From: Syncephalis plumigaleata
Lineage: Eukaryota > Zoopagomycota > Zoopagomycetes > Zoopagales > Piptocephalidaceae
Length of the DNA stretch: 64,000 nucleotides
Direction: 5' to 3'
Assembly: GCA_025201365.1 (NCBI GenBank)
Contig: JAIXMF010000019.1
Coordinates: 248,001-312,000 of the forward strand
This document shows, piece by piece, positions 12,693 through 24,660 of the stretch. The notes below the pieces were generated by a model. That model saw nothing but the letters and a program-made list of their open reading frames with translations, had not been told where the DNA came from and ran no database searches. Position numbers and translations under genes: made by a program. The stretch's first letter is position 1; each line of letters begins with the position of its first letter.

Positions 12693-14535
12693 TTACCATG
12701 TATCCAACCAAGATAATCCTGGCAGATTACGTGATGAATAGCCCGTGGCATCAGCTCGTTTCCAATCTCGTAGCATAGCAGAGGATGGCGACGAGCTTTG
12801 CGTCTCTTGGCGTAGTGTTTCCTCATCGAATTGTGGCGTACCACCCATGGTGATACACGCCATCTTACCGTAGCGATGACGTAACTCGACTAGCGCGTAG
12901 AGTGATCGTGTAGTGGCACGCGTACATCCAATGAGGGCAACATGCACTAAATGACAAGCAGTACGCGCTAATTGCTCCACACCACGATCGGTTATAGCAT
13001 GATGGAAACTGAGATCGAGGAAGGTAAGCCTTGGACAACCGGCGGCCAATGCTTCAAGTCCTCGATCGCTTAATCCTGCAGTGATGGGTCGCTTACAATG
13101 CACGGCAAACGATAATCTCGGTGGTGTTGACGATGCATCTTCATTGTCATTGGGAGTGGTGACAGGTTGCTGTGGCTGATGTATCACCGACTCCGGAGCA
13201 ATAGTGGGTATTCTCGCCATAGATAGCCAGTTCAATCTGGGACAGTATTTGGAGAATGCTTCGGCACTTGCATCGGAACAGCCACAACTACCCGTCAAAT
13301 CGACCCATTCCAGTTGTTGACAACCGTTGGCCATTGCCCACACACCAATATCGGTGATCTCGGATAGTTCGGATAGGCGTACTCGACGTAGGCGATGACA
13401 AGTCGACAACATTTGCAAGCCATAATCGGTGACAAGCGAGCAGCCCTTCAGGTTGATCTGTTCCAGGGAGTGTGACGCATGTTGTGCAATGGCTGCAATG
13501 CCCTTATCTGTCACCCTTACACAATAGCTAAGATTAATGGCGGATAAGGTGTCGCCACAACGCTCGGCAATCGCCTTAATGCCAATATCGGTGACAAAGA
13601 TACATCCGTGCAAGCTTATAGAACGTAGTCGAGTACACGCGTCCATAAAGCGTAGTATAGTCGTGTCGCGTATCATCGAGTAGGCAGGCCATAGGTCCAG
13701 TTGGCGTATCCATTGTCCGTATGTGTCAAGCGGGAGATTCACCGGTATCGCGTCATCATCGAGTGGATGTCGTGCGTGAACACGAATGGATAATTGGTAC
13801 ATGCTGTTGCGGGTGGCACCTCCCTTCCTTTCATGAATCGTGTACGCTCCTCGAGCAAGGGCGTGTAATAGATTTGTGGTGTTCGCCATAGAATGGGCAC
13901 GATGATTGAACGCCATCGTTTACAGGTGGACTCACAAGCTCGCAAGTCTTCTGGTCGTTGATATACAAGAATATCGCCGTTAATGTCTCGGGAGCAAGTT
14001 GAGTGATCATTGTCTTATTGCCTCTCCTATTACTAGCAGCGATAGTGGTAGTGGTATGAGTTGCAGATTTACGTCGTTTACGAAGTGGCATCTCAGATAC
14101 CAATTTCGTTGCTTCATCTCGATGACCATACGTCCTGGACACTCGGTCCTGATGTTCATCGTCGTTTACATTAGACCATGGTCGAATCGAGGATTTGCTA
14201 TTCGTATACGAACAAGTCAGCGATGATGATGATAATGCTGGCCGACCTGCTAATGTAGTTGACGATGCTTTACGCTTGATGATAACCCGACGATTTGGTA
14301 CAGTGGTGGGACTAGATACTGAATGCGTAGAAGTAGATGTGGAGGTGGAGGTGGAAGTAGGAGTATTGACAAAGTCGGTTGATGCGGTGGTTGCAATAAA
14401 GTTATCCAGAGCAAGGATCATAGCTCGTAGCCGATAGGGTAATAGGGAATAACAATGGCGAATAACCAAGGCACAAGGTAGATATAAACAAGCGAGAGCA
14501 AAGTGGATAATTGAAATGATGGTGGATTGAAACAT
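12693..14535 (-). CDS. F-box/leucine-rich-repeat protein (AMN1/FBXL type), with frame breaks
   Basis: Likely substrate receptor of an SCF ubiquitin ligase. The ATG is at 14535-14533. About 165 residues of hydrophobic N-terminus and Ser/Thr-rich linker precede an F-box (LAPETLTAIFLYINDQK... then CKRWRSIIVPILWRTP, around 14010-13870). From about 13700 to 12850 follow at least eight cysteine-containing LRRs of the pattern LRSISLHGCIFVTDIGIKAI and LEQINLKGCSLVTDYGL. The stop is at 12693-12695. No introns are needed, but the F-box is split between two frames near 13945, and a second shift lies near 13840-13820. Both frames continue family sequence, so single-base consensus errors are the simplest explanation. 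The N-terminal segment (about residues 1-30) is strongly hydrophobic and could be a membrane anchor. A second F-box/LRR gene lies at 37055-39031. Confidence 0.85.
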
Positions 14536-16834
14536 TTTAGAATGATCGCTCTTGAATTACTTGTTTATATACTAGGATGTCACGGTAGATACGCACGCAC
14601 AGCGGTATTCTTTTTTCCGTTTGTTTGTTTGTTTGTTTGTTTTGATTATGTTAGACGATGATGATGATGATGATGGGCTAAGAGACCGATACTACCGATA
14701 GATGCATGTAACTACGATGCCGAGCACAACAAGTAAGCTATGCACGCTAATTGCTGCTGTTTGCTACTAGGCTGATAATGATGATGATGCTCGTGATAGT
14801 GATGATGATGATGATGATGATGATGGTACACAAATAACAATGTAGATGACGTCACTACAATAGTCACACTATGAATGAATTGCGGCAGTCTTTGTAATCG
14901 TGATAATGTGTAAAAAATATTACTTGATTACTATTTGCTATCAATCTATCAATCAATCACTCTATCTCGGTGAACAAGTAGTCGTGGCGGCTTTTTCTTC
15001 GTCGTCTTCTTCCGCTTCTTCTTGGTTCACTTGCTATGATGCGCCGTTCGTCGTCAAGAAGTGATTTCTCTCTGGCGCTCTTGATGTTTCACCACACACC
15101 ACTACTAGTATGTGTGATAAAAATAGATCAAATGTATATATACCAGGGATGGAGACAACCAATCACTGGTATTGTTGTGAATAGAAGCGTAAAGGATTGT
15201 GCCGGTATAATTGTGTGTATAATCGTCACTATCCTTGTATACACACACAATGATAATTATGCAAGTATGTGTGTATATGAAAGAATGGTGACAGTATGAG
15301 ATGGATATTAGATGCTTGGAAAAGGAGTAATAATTGACTCAATACACCTGGACTAACGATAAAAGGCACACACGCTCACTCAAAGGATATACCAAATATA
15401 ATTCGGTAATGACTTTGAGTAAGGAAAAAAAAGGGGGAGATGAGAGGGTCCACTAAGTTAACGATTGTTATGTCGTTATACGTGCTTTCTCGCTCTATCC
15501 TGTTGTTCCCAGTAAAGAAAGGAAAACAGAATAGGATTATGCACGCACTCACGCACACACACACAAATGCCAAGTTAATTCGGTAAATTCACTCTGAAAA
15601 TAATGAAGAGTACTCGTTGCTTGACAATCCTTAGATGCACGCAATGCACGCTAATGGAAAATAGAAATGGAAATAGAAATCAGGAAAGCGTATCAGCCTA
15701 GAAATGTTACTACACGCGAGTAGGATGATGTAAAGTAAAAGTAAAAGAAGCAGACGATAGATTTTTCATGAACAGATCAAGTTGACAACAACGTTCGTGC
15801 ACTTGTAGGAACAAACGGTTTAAAACGACATCAACGAACATTGTTCAACATGTATGTATGGGCGTATATGAGTGATACCTCAGGAGACGATCGTGTCTTG
15901 TATTAAACTTACTTTTGTAGTAATCATTACTATTATTATTATTGTTATTAGTAATGTTGTTATTATTGTTATTACAAGCATCATTCATAGTGAGTGATTG
16001 GAAAACAATCTCATCAAGATGAATGGTATGGTGGCACTACCACCACCACTACTACTACTAGTTTGACGTGTCTAACACAAAAGACAGACTCGACTATACG
16101 ACACGATTGCCCTTCACGTGTAATATAAAACAAAACAAATTAATCGTTGTTTAAGGCGTGTCTCGTTTAGAACTGATCTAACTAACGCTTAGTTCATGTC
16201 ATTATCATCGATATCTTCACTAATTGATAGATAAATAGATGGACAGATAGATGGTGAATAAGCATCCATTACTAATGGTAACAGGTATCATCGTAGATTA
16301 GATACATTGTAATAAATCCATTCATTGATAATGTACTTCTTATATCGCATGTGTAATGCACATATAGACACTGCACTGCCTTGTATAAGTAATTGAATGC
16401 AAGTCAATGGTATTTATGAAAACAATGCATTGACGAGGGGCTTGTTCTTTCTACGTTCTCACCATTAACATCAGCATCATCATCATCATCCTCGTCATTA
16501 TTGTCATCATTGTTATTACTTGAGACTTGTTACAATAAATTACTATGACAACAAAAGAACAACAACAAAAGAGTAGTATAAACAAGAGAACAATAAATAA
16601 TTAATTAGTATTTACTTTATGACATTTATTAATACTAATTGAACATCATCCGCTACAAATTAAGGAAACTATTTATTCCTTAGGTTACCGCCTTAGTCAC
16701 CACAACCGCCACCACCATCAATTGAAAGAGAGGATAGTCTACATTTTTATGGTTATTGCAGTATACGAACCCGCTCATTAATATATATATCTCTGTATAT
16801 CCATCTAATATAACGTTCCTTCAGCATAATCATT
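14536..16834. other. Intergenic region with simple repeats
   Basis: About 2.3 kb between divergent genes. Contains a (GTTT)n tract near 14622, long (GAT)n tracts near 14655-14680 and 14775-14825, scattered CA/GT repeats, a (TTA/TTG)n stretch near 15930-15975, and an AT run with TATATATAT near 16780 that may be the tyrosinase core promoter. Short open frames here have no recognisable similarity. No RNA gene recognised. Confidence 0.5.
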
Positions 16835-18512
16835 ATGCGCATCACTTCCTTATCGACTATTCTAGTGGTCGCCTTGCTCGTCACCACTACCACCATCAAT
16901 ATCGAGTGGAAGGGTGATGCGGCTGAACTTACACAACGTCCAAGTCTGCCACCATGCAGAGCTGTTCGTACTCGACGGGAAATACGTACGCTAACCGATG
17001 AAGAGCGGAATCGTTTCTTTGCTGCTATTCGTAGGCTACAATCCGGTAATCGTCCTACCGCTTATGACAGGTAATCAGTCCGCTTATTCATTCCTTCATC
17101 AGCTTTTACTGATGATTATGTAATGAAAAACATATCCTCTCTTTATCATCACATAGATTTGTTCAAACGCATTATAATGCTCGCCTGACTGCTCATGGCT
17201 GGCCTTGGTTCTTGCCATGGCATCGTGTACTTATTCGTGAATTCGAGCGTAAACTACAAGAATACGATCCATCGGTGATGTTGCCCTATTGGGTAAGTGA
17301 CACATACCTACATCCCTTCTTTACCTAATGCTATGTGTAATCACTCGTTCATCGCTTGCCCCTTTCCCTTTCTAATCGTCATCAACATTATTGATCTCGT
17401 TATTTTCCCGTATTTAACAGGATTGGGCCTATGATTCACAAGCACCCGAGAAAGCCCCGGTATGGCAGTCAACCTGGTTCGGCGGCAATGGTCGAGTGGG
17501 TGATAACTGCGTGACGGATGGTGCATTCGCGCGTTGGCGTCCCTTCTATCCACAGCCTCATTGCATTCGACGTGACTGGACGGGTGGACGCGATATTCTG
17601 CCCGCTTTCTACTCGCCTGAAATGCTGAGTGCTATCGCCGAGCGAAGCGCAGCCTACGTCGATTTCTACCAGCAAACCGAGTCGCCACCCCACAATAGCG
17701 TCCATTCCTCGATTGGATCGGATATGGCCACCATGTACAGTGCGAACGATCCGATCTTCTGGGTACACCACGCATTCGTCGACAAACAATGGGACGACTG
17801 GCAACAGTTGGATCTACGCAATATGCGTGCGTATGGTGGCACGAACTACGATGGCACACCCGCCCTACCAAGTGATCGATTGTTGCCGTTCAGCTATCGC
17901 GTGGGCGATGTATTCGATACGCGAAACCTATGCTACACCTACGCGCAATTCCGTGCAGGCATACGTCTCAACGTGGATCAATCTCCCGCTAACACCACTT
18001 CGCCTACCGTGCTTTCCTCGCCTACTTCCACGATAGTGGCGGTGAATAACCAGACCTTGGTGGATCCGTTGGATCGTACGGAACTCCTTAGTATACGTGT
18101 GCCACATCCTATCCCTGAGCAATGGCTTCGTACGAACAATGCCAATATCCCTGCTGTACGCGCGACAGAGGCATACTTACGCGATCTGGCCATTAGCATC
18201 AATGACATACGTAATCATGTGTCGCCATCAGTGCCTATTAATCAGTTGGAGAAGCTGTCCAACTTCATGAATAGCACCGCGAATACAGAGGATGGTCAGC
18301 TAACCGCCACGCGTAAGGGACGTCAAATGGTCTTTAGCGCTGCCGCATTGAAGAATATGAGTACCGATGAAGTGACCGCTCAAATACAGCAGCTACTAGA
18401 TACGCAACCACCATTGGCGGTGTCAGCTCAGGATAACACGGGCGAGCCGACACTCGAGGGTATTATCGGTGTGAATGCCGCGAAGCAATTACGTGACAAG
18501 TATGGTCTATAA
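16835..18512 (+). CDS. Secreted tyrosinase (type-3 copper oxidase)
   Basis: Exons 16835-17070, 17157-17292 and 17421-18512; 487 residues with a clean frame. An N-terminal signal peptide (MRITSLSTILVVALLVTTT) points to secretion. The CuA site is formed by VQTHYNAR, AHGWPWFLPWHR (three His), followed by LPYWDWAYD; the CuB site by PHNSVHSS and DPIFWVHHAFVDKQWDDW. These are the six copper ligands expected for a binuclear copper centre that hydroxylates monophenols and oxidises o-diphenols toward melanin. The C-terminal 190 residues have no recognised domain; a Thr/Pro/Ser-rich linker separates them from the copper domain. Whether the C-terminal part is a removable cap, as in some tyrosinases, is an inference. 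Phenylalanine hydroxylase, which makes tyrosine, lies at the far end of the window; the distance argues against co-regulation. Confidence 0.93.
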
Positions 18513-18805
18513 TAACATTATTGCTCTCGTGCTCCTCTTCTATATCTCATCATTCCTCGTTCAATATACATATCCAATAGTAATAAACTGTCCGTATAAA
18601 ATATGCTATAACCTCTTTACTAAATTGATTTTATTTTATATGTGTGTATGTGTGTATGTGCGTATATATATATATACAACAACCATTCATTATAATATTA
18701 TATGTATATGTCTGTAAGTATGTAAGTAAGATGGAAAAGAAAGAAAAAAGAACAAAACAAAAAGAAAAGAAAAATATCGTCATATACCAGCATATCCCTC
18801 CCATG

Positions 18806-20487
18806 CTACTCGTTCGCCTCTAATAGTAGATCTGTCGGTGGTGTAGAAAACAATTGTATACGTTCTGTTACATACTCATATACAGTGAAATTAAGTGCAT
18901 GAATAGGAAAAGCGCGAATAAGCGTAACGGATATACCGGTGTAGAGACCACGGAATCCTGAACGTTTCACGATATCCCGTGCTACACGCCAACCACTGGG
19001 TGCATTCTGGTTGATAGGCTTTCTATTTGATTGTTGCTGATGAGCATTACTACTACTGTTACTGCCACCACTAGTATTCATTAGATTGGATTTAGCATGA
19101 CTGGACATGCTAACTGGACCACCAGGTCCTGATCCAATCACGGCGACGGATGTAACATCTTTTTGAATTAATGATTTGACTAGATCAAGCGGGAAAGTAA
19201 GTAGCCAGCAAAAGACACCTGCTAAACCACCCGCTAAAAAGTGTACACCCGATGATGTTCGACCATCTCCCTCTATAGAGGCTAGACCTCGTTTGATGCA
19301 TTCATAACCGGCGAAGTAGGTGCCAGTGCCTGCTAAATCACGAACTATATCACATAACATAACATAACATATTCATAAACAAGCAGTTAGATGGATGATC
19401 ATTATAATATTTTTCTATTCTTCCACTTACTCAAGTGACTTTGTAATCCGTAAAATAGACCTCGTGGTCCACGCAATTGTACAATCTCTTTCACCGTTGC
19501 CCATGTAGGCTGACTACGCGGATCGATCAGTCGTTGTTGCGCGTGTTGTGCGGCCATTCTTGCCTCGGCCGATGCATGTGGATCCATTTGTGTACGGCGT
19601 AGCTCCTTCATTTGTCGTTCCCAAACAAGCACCTGCAATTGACGTTGGATCTTCACCAGTTCAAATGGACAACTGAGTGCTGCCACTGCTGCACCGCTCA
19701 CGCCACCCGCTACAAACGCAATAGCGCCCAAGTTAAATACAGAATCGGAATGTCCATACAGATTACGCATGTTCGCTTTAGTACGTTCGTACACCGAGAA
19801 ACTGGTGGCTCTAAGTACGGAAACAGTAAGTAGCGGTGGTGCGATACCTGCATTTGGCAAATGAATGATTCGTTAGTCTTGATTGTACCACACAACCATT
19901 CTATTCTATTCCATTCTATTTTATATTAACATACCTCGGAAGAATCCTCGAACACCTTCAACACGATATGTTTTACGTACACAATCATTTAACGATCGAT
20001 AATTATGCGTTTGCATACGAGTCTTTACCGAATCAAACTAGAATAGGAGCGATATAGTCTGTATTAGCAATAAATACTACTAATTGCGACATGTATTACT
20101 TACGGGGAATCCACAAAACACACTTGTTACTGCTGCACATGATGCAGCCACCACTGTACGATTATCTAGATGAAAGTAATAAATAAACATCAGTATTATA
20201 CTGGCTATAGAGTGAGAATACTTACGTGAAAGAAACCGCTGCAATGCAGTTAACTGAGTAATATCCACTGTTTGTGCCATATTCGTATTAGCGAGCGGTA
20301 AAGCCATATCAGAAGCAGAAGCGGCATTAGAAGAAGCCGAGAGCTGCCCACCACTATTACTATTACTATTACTGTTGCTATTGTTGTTGTTATTCGTTGA
20401 ACGAGTCATTGACATGATGGCTACCGCCGCCGCTGCAGTAGCAACAGTGGTGGTATCAGGACCTGTACTAGTTGACGGGCGAGCCAT
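18806..20487 (-). CDS. Mitochondrial carrier family (SLC25) transporter
   Basis: ATG at 20487-20485 (a GTG two codons upstream is not the start), stop at 18808-18806, five or six exons, open throughout. The N-terminal 80 residues are low complexity, including an Asn/Ser run, before the first carrier repeat. Three signature motifs are visible: PFDSVKTRMQTH (around 20110-20000), PFELVKIQRQLQ (19665-19630) and PLDLVKSLIQKD (19195-19165). Each is followed by a matrix helix and a G-x-RG(L/F)-Y/F-G segment: GVRGFFRG, GPRGLFYGL and GFRGLYTGI. Long polar inserts sit in the second and third matrix loops. The family exchanges metabolites across the inner membrane. Substrate contact residues were not resolved here, so I do not assign a substrate; the ornithine/acylcarnitine branch is possible. 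Divergent from the 6PGDH gene. Confidence 0.88.
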
Positions 20488-21756
20488 GGTCACGCCAACT
20501 AGTATTGAGATGATAGTAGCGAGCTACGTTGTTGCCGATACCCTCGTTTTAAGCAAGCGGTGCTTTTACTCGTTAGAGAGTCGGCAACTTGCTAGCTATA
20601 CTCTTCTACGCAAACCTAAGCTGCAATTTAACAGCGATAATAACGAGGACGACCACCCCACACCACTACACCACGAATATCTCTAGTGTGATAATATGCG
20701 TCTAGTTCACAGAATTCAATAAGGTGACGAGGTGTAGTTATGCTGGGAGTGATAAGTATGAATACAAGTAGTGTGGATAGCAGTGGTGGTTGGCGTAAAT
20801 GCAGATAGAGAAGAGAATAGACGTACACACACACACAGACACGAACTACGCGCGTATACAAAGAGAGGCAGAACGAGAGAACGAGAGAACGAGAGAACGA
20901 GAGAGAGGACGAGAAGGTGATGTGAGTGTCAACGAGGTTTAACAGGAAACTAATAGAGATAGTAAGTGGTAACGTTGAAAGTGGGAATAAAAAAGTAATA
21001 CTTTGCTATTAATCCGGCACGCACATAAAATGCATGAACGAGGTGGTAAACTAGAGAGAGAGATCATTTACTGTCACATTTAGTTCTATTGTAATATGGA
21101 ATAACAAGTACTGTAAGGTTACATATTTCTATGCATATGAAAACATCCGACTCTTCTATGCATTACTATTTCATGCTCGTATTGATTATTGCGGTGATAT
21201 GCACTCCATCTATAATCATATCAGTGCAATAGTAGTTTACATGCAATCCACCTAGTATCCTGCATATGTCTATCTTTTCTGTATTATCCTAGCTTAACTA
21301 CACGCACATATACAGCGTTTCATTCATATGTTTGTAGACTTGTAATGAGTGCTTATCAATACGTTTCATTTGATGTGAGATGATAATGATAATGATAATG
21401 ATGCGCTAAACATTTTGTCATTAATAATTATGAAGTGAAAAACTAGCAAATCGATAACTGTCATATCGATTCGAGATAATCATTCCATTCACATACGTCA
21501 TCATCCTTCGGGTATATTGTCACTGACACGCATGATGATACGGTAGTACGGCCGAGAAGAAAGCGAACACACCTAGAGTCACCCGTACAGAATCAAACTG
21601 AAACGGAACAAAAAGGAGCCGCTTCGGTTTGGGGGCAACGCTCTTCACGCCTTGTGTTCTTTTTAACTTTTATCCGAGTCGTGTCGTTGTTGCTCTTCTA
21701 CTGCAAGCTGCCACTTTACTTTTATTATTGCTTGTCTATCCTACTCTACTTTCATC
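20488..21756. other. Divergent intergenic region, SLC25 / 6PGDH
   Basis: About 1.27 kb. It contains (GAGA) and GAGAGAAC repeats at 20865-20905, which read CT-rich toward the SLC25 gene, and a CT-rich strip at 21640-21755 directly before the 6PGDH start, probably the 5' UTR. No further gene seen. Confidence 0.4.
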
Positions 21757-23588
21757 ATGTCAGATACCGCCGTTGCAGATATCGGTCTTATCGGTCTGGC
21801 CGTTATGGTAAGCAATACGAGTAGAACAAATACGCGCGTTTATGCTTGCTTGCTAGCTTGCTTTGCTATAGATATACTAATGTGCATTCTTTTATTTGCA
21901 TAATTATTATAACTGCTTGTAATATATATACAGGGTCAGAACCTTGTACTCAATATGAACGACCATGGCTTTGTGGTAAGTTTCTTACGTGTATAAAGTA
22001 GTAAGCAGGGATAAGCACTGTATTATTACTTGCAATACCCTTATTTAGCTAACTGTCTATCTATCTATCGAATAAACTTGCTTGTATTCGCGTTCTTGTT
22101 AATGTACTGCATTATCGCTATTAGGTATGCGCGTATAATCGTACGGTATCCAAGGTCGATCATTTCCTAGAGAACGAAGCAAAAGGTACCAAGATTGTGG
22201 GTGCTCACTCGGTCGAGGAACTATGCCGTAAATTGAAGCGTCCACGCAAGATTATCCTATTGGTGAAGGCGGTAACCCGGTCGACCAATTCATCGGACAG
22301 CTATTGCCGTATCTTGAAAAGGGCGACATCATCGTCGATGGTGGTAATAGTCACTTCCCTGACTCGATTCGTCGTACTAAAGAGCTCGAGGAAAAGGGTA
22401 TACTCTTCGTGGGTTGTGGCGTGTCAGGAGGCGAGGAAGGCGCGCGCTACGGTCCCAGCATGATGCCAGGCGGTTCTACCGAGGCATGGCCCCATCTTAA
22501 GCCGATCTTCCAAGCCATTGCCGCTAAAGCCGACGGCGAGCCATGCTGCGACTGGGTGGGTGAGACGGGTGCCGGTCACTACGTTAAGATGGTGCACAAC
22601 GGCATCGAGTACGGCGACATGCAATTGATTTGCGAGGCTTATCAACTGCTACGCGATGCACTCGGTTTAACGAACGACGAGATTGCCGATGTATTCGAGG
22701 AATGGAATGGCGGCGAGTTGAACTCGTTCCTCATTGAAATCACCCGTGATATCATGCGCTACAAGGACTCGGATGGCCAACCACTCGTGGAGAAGATTCG
22801 CGACACTGCCGGTCAAAAGGGTACGGGCAAGTGGACCGCCATCTCCTCGTTGGATCTTGGCGTACCAGTCACGCTGATTGGTGAGGCAGTGTTCTCGCGT
22901 TGCTTATCCGCGTTGAAGGACGAGCGTGTACGTGCCAGTGAAGTATTGTCCGGTCCCAGCAGCAACAAGTATCAAGGTGAAGACAAGAAGAAGTTCATCC
23001 ATAGCATTGGCAAGGCACTCTACGCCTCCAAGATCATTTCATACGCACAAGGCTTCATGTTGATGCGTGAAGCGGCACGCAACGAAGGCTGGCATCTAAA
23101 CTATGGTGGCATTGCACTCATGTGGAAGGGTGGCTGTATCATTCGCAGGTAAGCAATAGCAATAGCAACAACGATGTTTTACACATTATTATCCTATTCA
23201 TACAGTACTCACCATTATCACTGCTATTATTATTACTATTTATTAGTGCTTTCTTGGGTGATATCAAGGCTGCCTACCTGAAGAATCCGGATCTCGAATC
23301 GTTGTTGTTCGACGACTTCTTCCGCTCCGCATTGGATAAGGCGCAAGAACACTGGCGTATTGTCGTGTCGCAGGCTGCCCTTCTCGGTATTCCTACACCT
23401 GCCTTCTCCACGGCCTGGCCTTCTACGATGGCTACCGTACAGCACGTCTACCGGCCAATCTACTACAAGCACAGCGTGACTATTTCGGTGCTCATACCTA
23501 CGAGTTGTTATCGAAACCCGGTGACTTTGTGCACACCAACTGGACTGGTCGTGGTGGCAATGTCTCCAGTACTTCGTATAACGCTTAA
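21757..23588 (+). CDS. GND1: 6-phosphogluconate dehydrogenase, decarboxylating (two frame breaks)
   Basis: Oxidative pentose phosphate pathway enzyme that converts 6-phosphogluconate to ribulose 5-phosphate plus NADPH. Exons 21757-21807, 21934-21975, 22125-23148 and 23247-23588. The product begins [20 protein letters not shown] (NADP-binding Rossmann motif) and carries [28 protein letters not shown] and [19 protein letters not shown] with the catalytic Lys and the HNGIEY motif. It ends [12 protein letters not shown] followed by TSYNA and a stop, as fungal enzymes do. The frame is lost once at about 22271 (a VKAGNPVD context that needs GGG where GG is present) and once at about 23414 (a TALAFYDGY context that needs CCC where CC is present). 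Both look like missing homopolymer bases in an otherwise highly conserved protein, so I treat the gene as functional in the organism. Confidence 0.95.
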
Positions 23589-23853
23589 ATCCACACCTAC
23601 CGCGTCAGCATAATATTAACTGCACCCCTTGCTCCATTCATGGCCAGCAATTCTTTCGCTATTATTGAGCTTTTGTGGTTTAATAAAACAGTTTGCTATG
23701 AAATCTATTGGATATACATTGTATGAGAATGTATGTGAGTGGGATATGTGGTTATATAAAATACTAAAATGTTTTACATATCATCTTGTTGTTGTCGTCG
23801 AATTCACCATTTATTTAGTTCTCTCTCTTTCTAACTTTATCCTCTCTCTCATC

Positions 23854-24549
23854 ATGTCGTCTACTTCATCCTTTTGGCGTAATCTTAAACGGCTACTGGT
23901 GATAGTAAGTAGACCATCAATATAGAGTAGTTGTAGCATAAAGCAAAGAGAAATGGAAAGATCAATGACTAACACTGTAACACGTATTATTCTAGAATCC
24001 TGAGCTTAGCGAATCGATGCCACCCAAGGATTATCGTATGCCATCACCAGGGTAAGCATACAATATTGTAGCTATACGCAGTGTATATTGAATAATCACG
24101 TATGTCTACCTAGATCACAACCAGAAACCTACGAAGAACCGACAACCTCGGTGTCTAACATTAGTAAAAACTACTACTTTCAACGGGATACGCGTCGTGC
24201 TTATCCACGCCTATTGACCGTATCGCAGGCAGATCTGGCTAAACGTTTAGCGGCACCTGCACCAAGCGCGTAAGTACACACCATGATCGTGTCACGCTTT
24301 TATTGATTGATTGACGTGTATATATATAGATTGGAGGCACCAGAAGCAAAATCGGAATCGGAAGCTAATACTGCTGTCGCGGAAGTGCCAGCCATCCCGT
24401 TGACCGATGCTATCCTTCAGGTGAAGACGCCACTCTACTCGGTGAACCAGTTGCCACCGGTGCCTGGTAAGCCATATAAATGGAGAATGGCCACACACGT
24501 CACACCAGCACCAGAGAATGTCTACTGGCCAGTCTATTACGTGCAATAA
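23854..24549 (+). CDS. Mitochondrial complex I accessory subunit, NDUFA7/NUZM-like
   Basis: Exons 23854-23904, 23996-24051, 24114-24269 and 24330-24549; 160 residues, all junctions in frame. The N-terminus MSSTSSFWRNLKRLL is basic and amphipathic. The core NISKNYYFQRDTRRAYPRL, followed by VSQADLAKRL, matches the SxNYYxxRDxRR core of animal NDUFA7 and the fungal 21.3-kDa subunit as I know them. An Ala/Glu linker leads to a C-terminal PLYSVNQLPPVPGKPYKW segment ending in VYWPVYYVQ. Function: a peripheral stabilising subunit of NADH:ubiquinone oxidoreductase. It lies 265 bp downstream of 6PGDH on the same strand, with a CT-rich leader at 23815-23850. Confidence 0.75.
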
Positions 24550-24660
24550 TATGCAATAACAACTACACTAATCGTTTAGTAAAGCGACAAATTACAAGAT
24601 GATCCACTATTATCATTAGTTTCTTTATTATTATATTATTGTATATCGTGTATTGATCGA

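Noticed and set aside
17469-18208. Several open frames opposite or out of phase with the tyrosinase gene
   Set aside because: Shadows of the clean tyrosinase reading frame.
20375-20686. Plus-strand frame across the start of the SLC25 gene
   Set aside because: Antisense to a well-supported coding exon and made largely of repeated codons.
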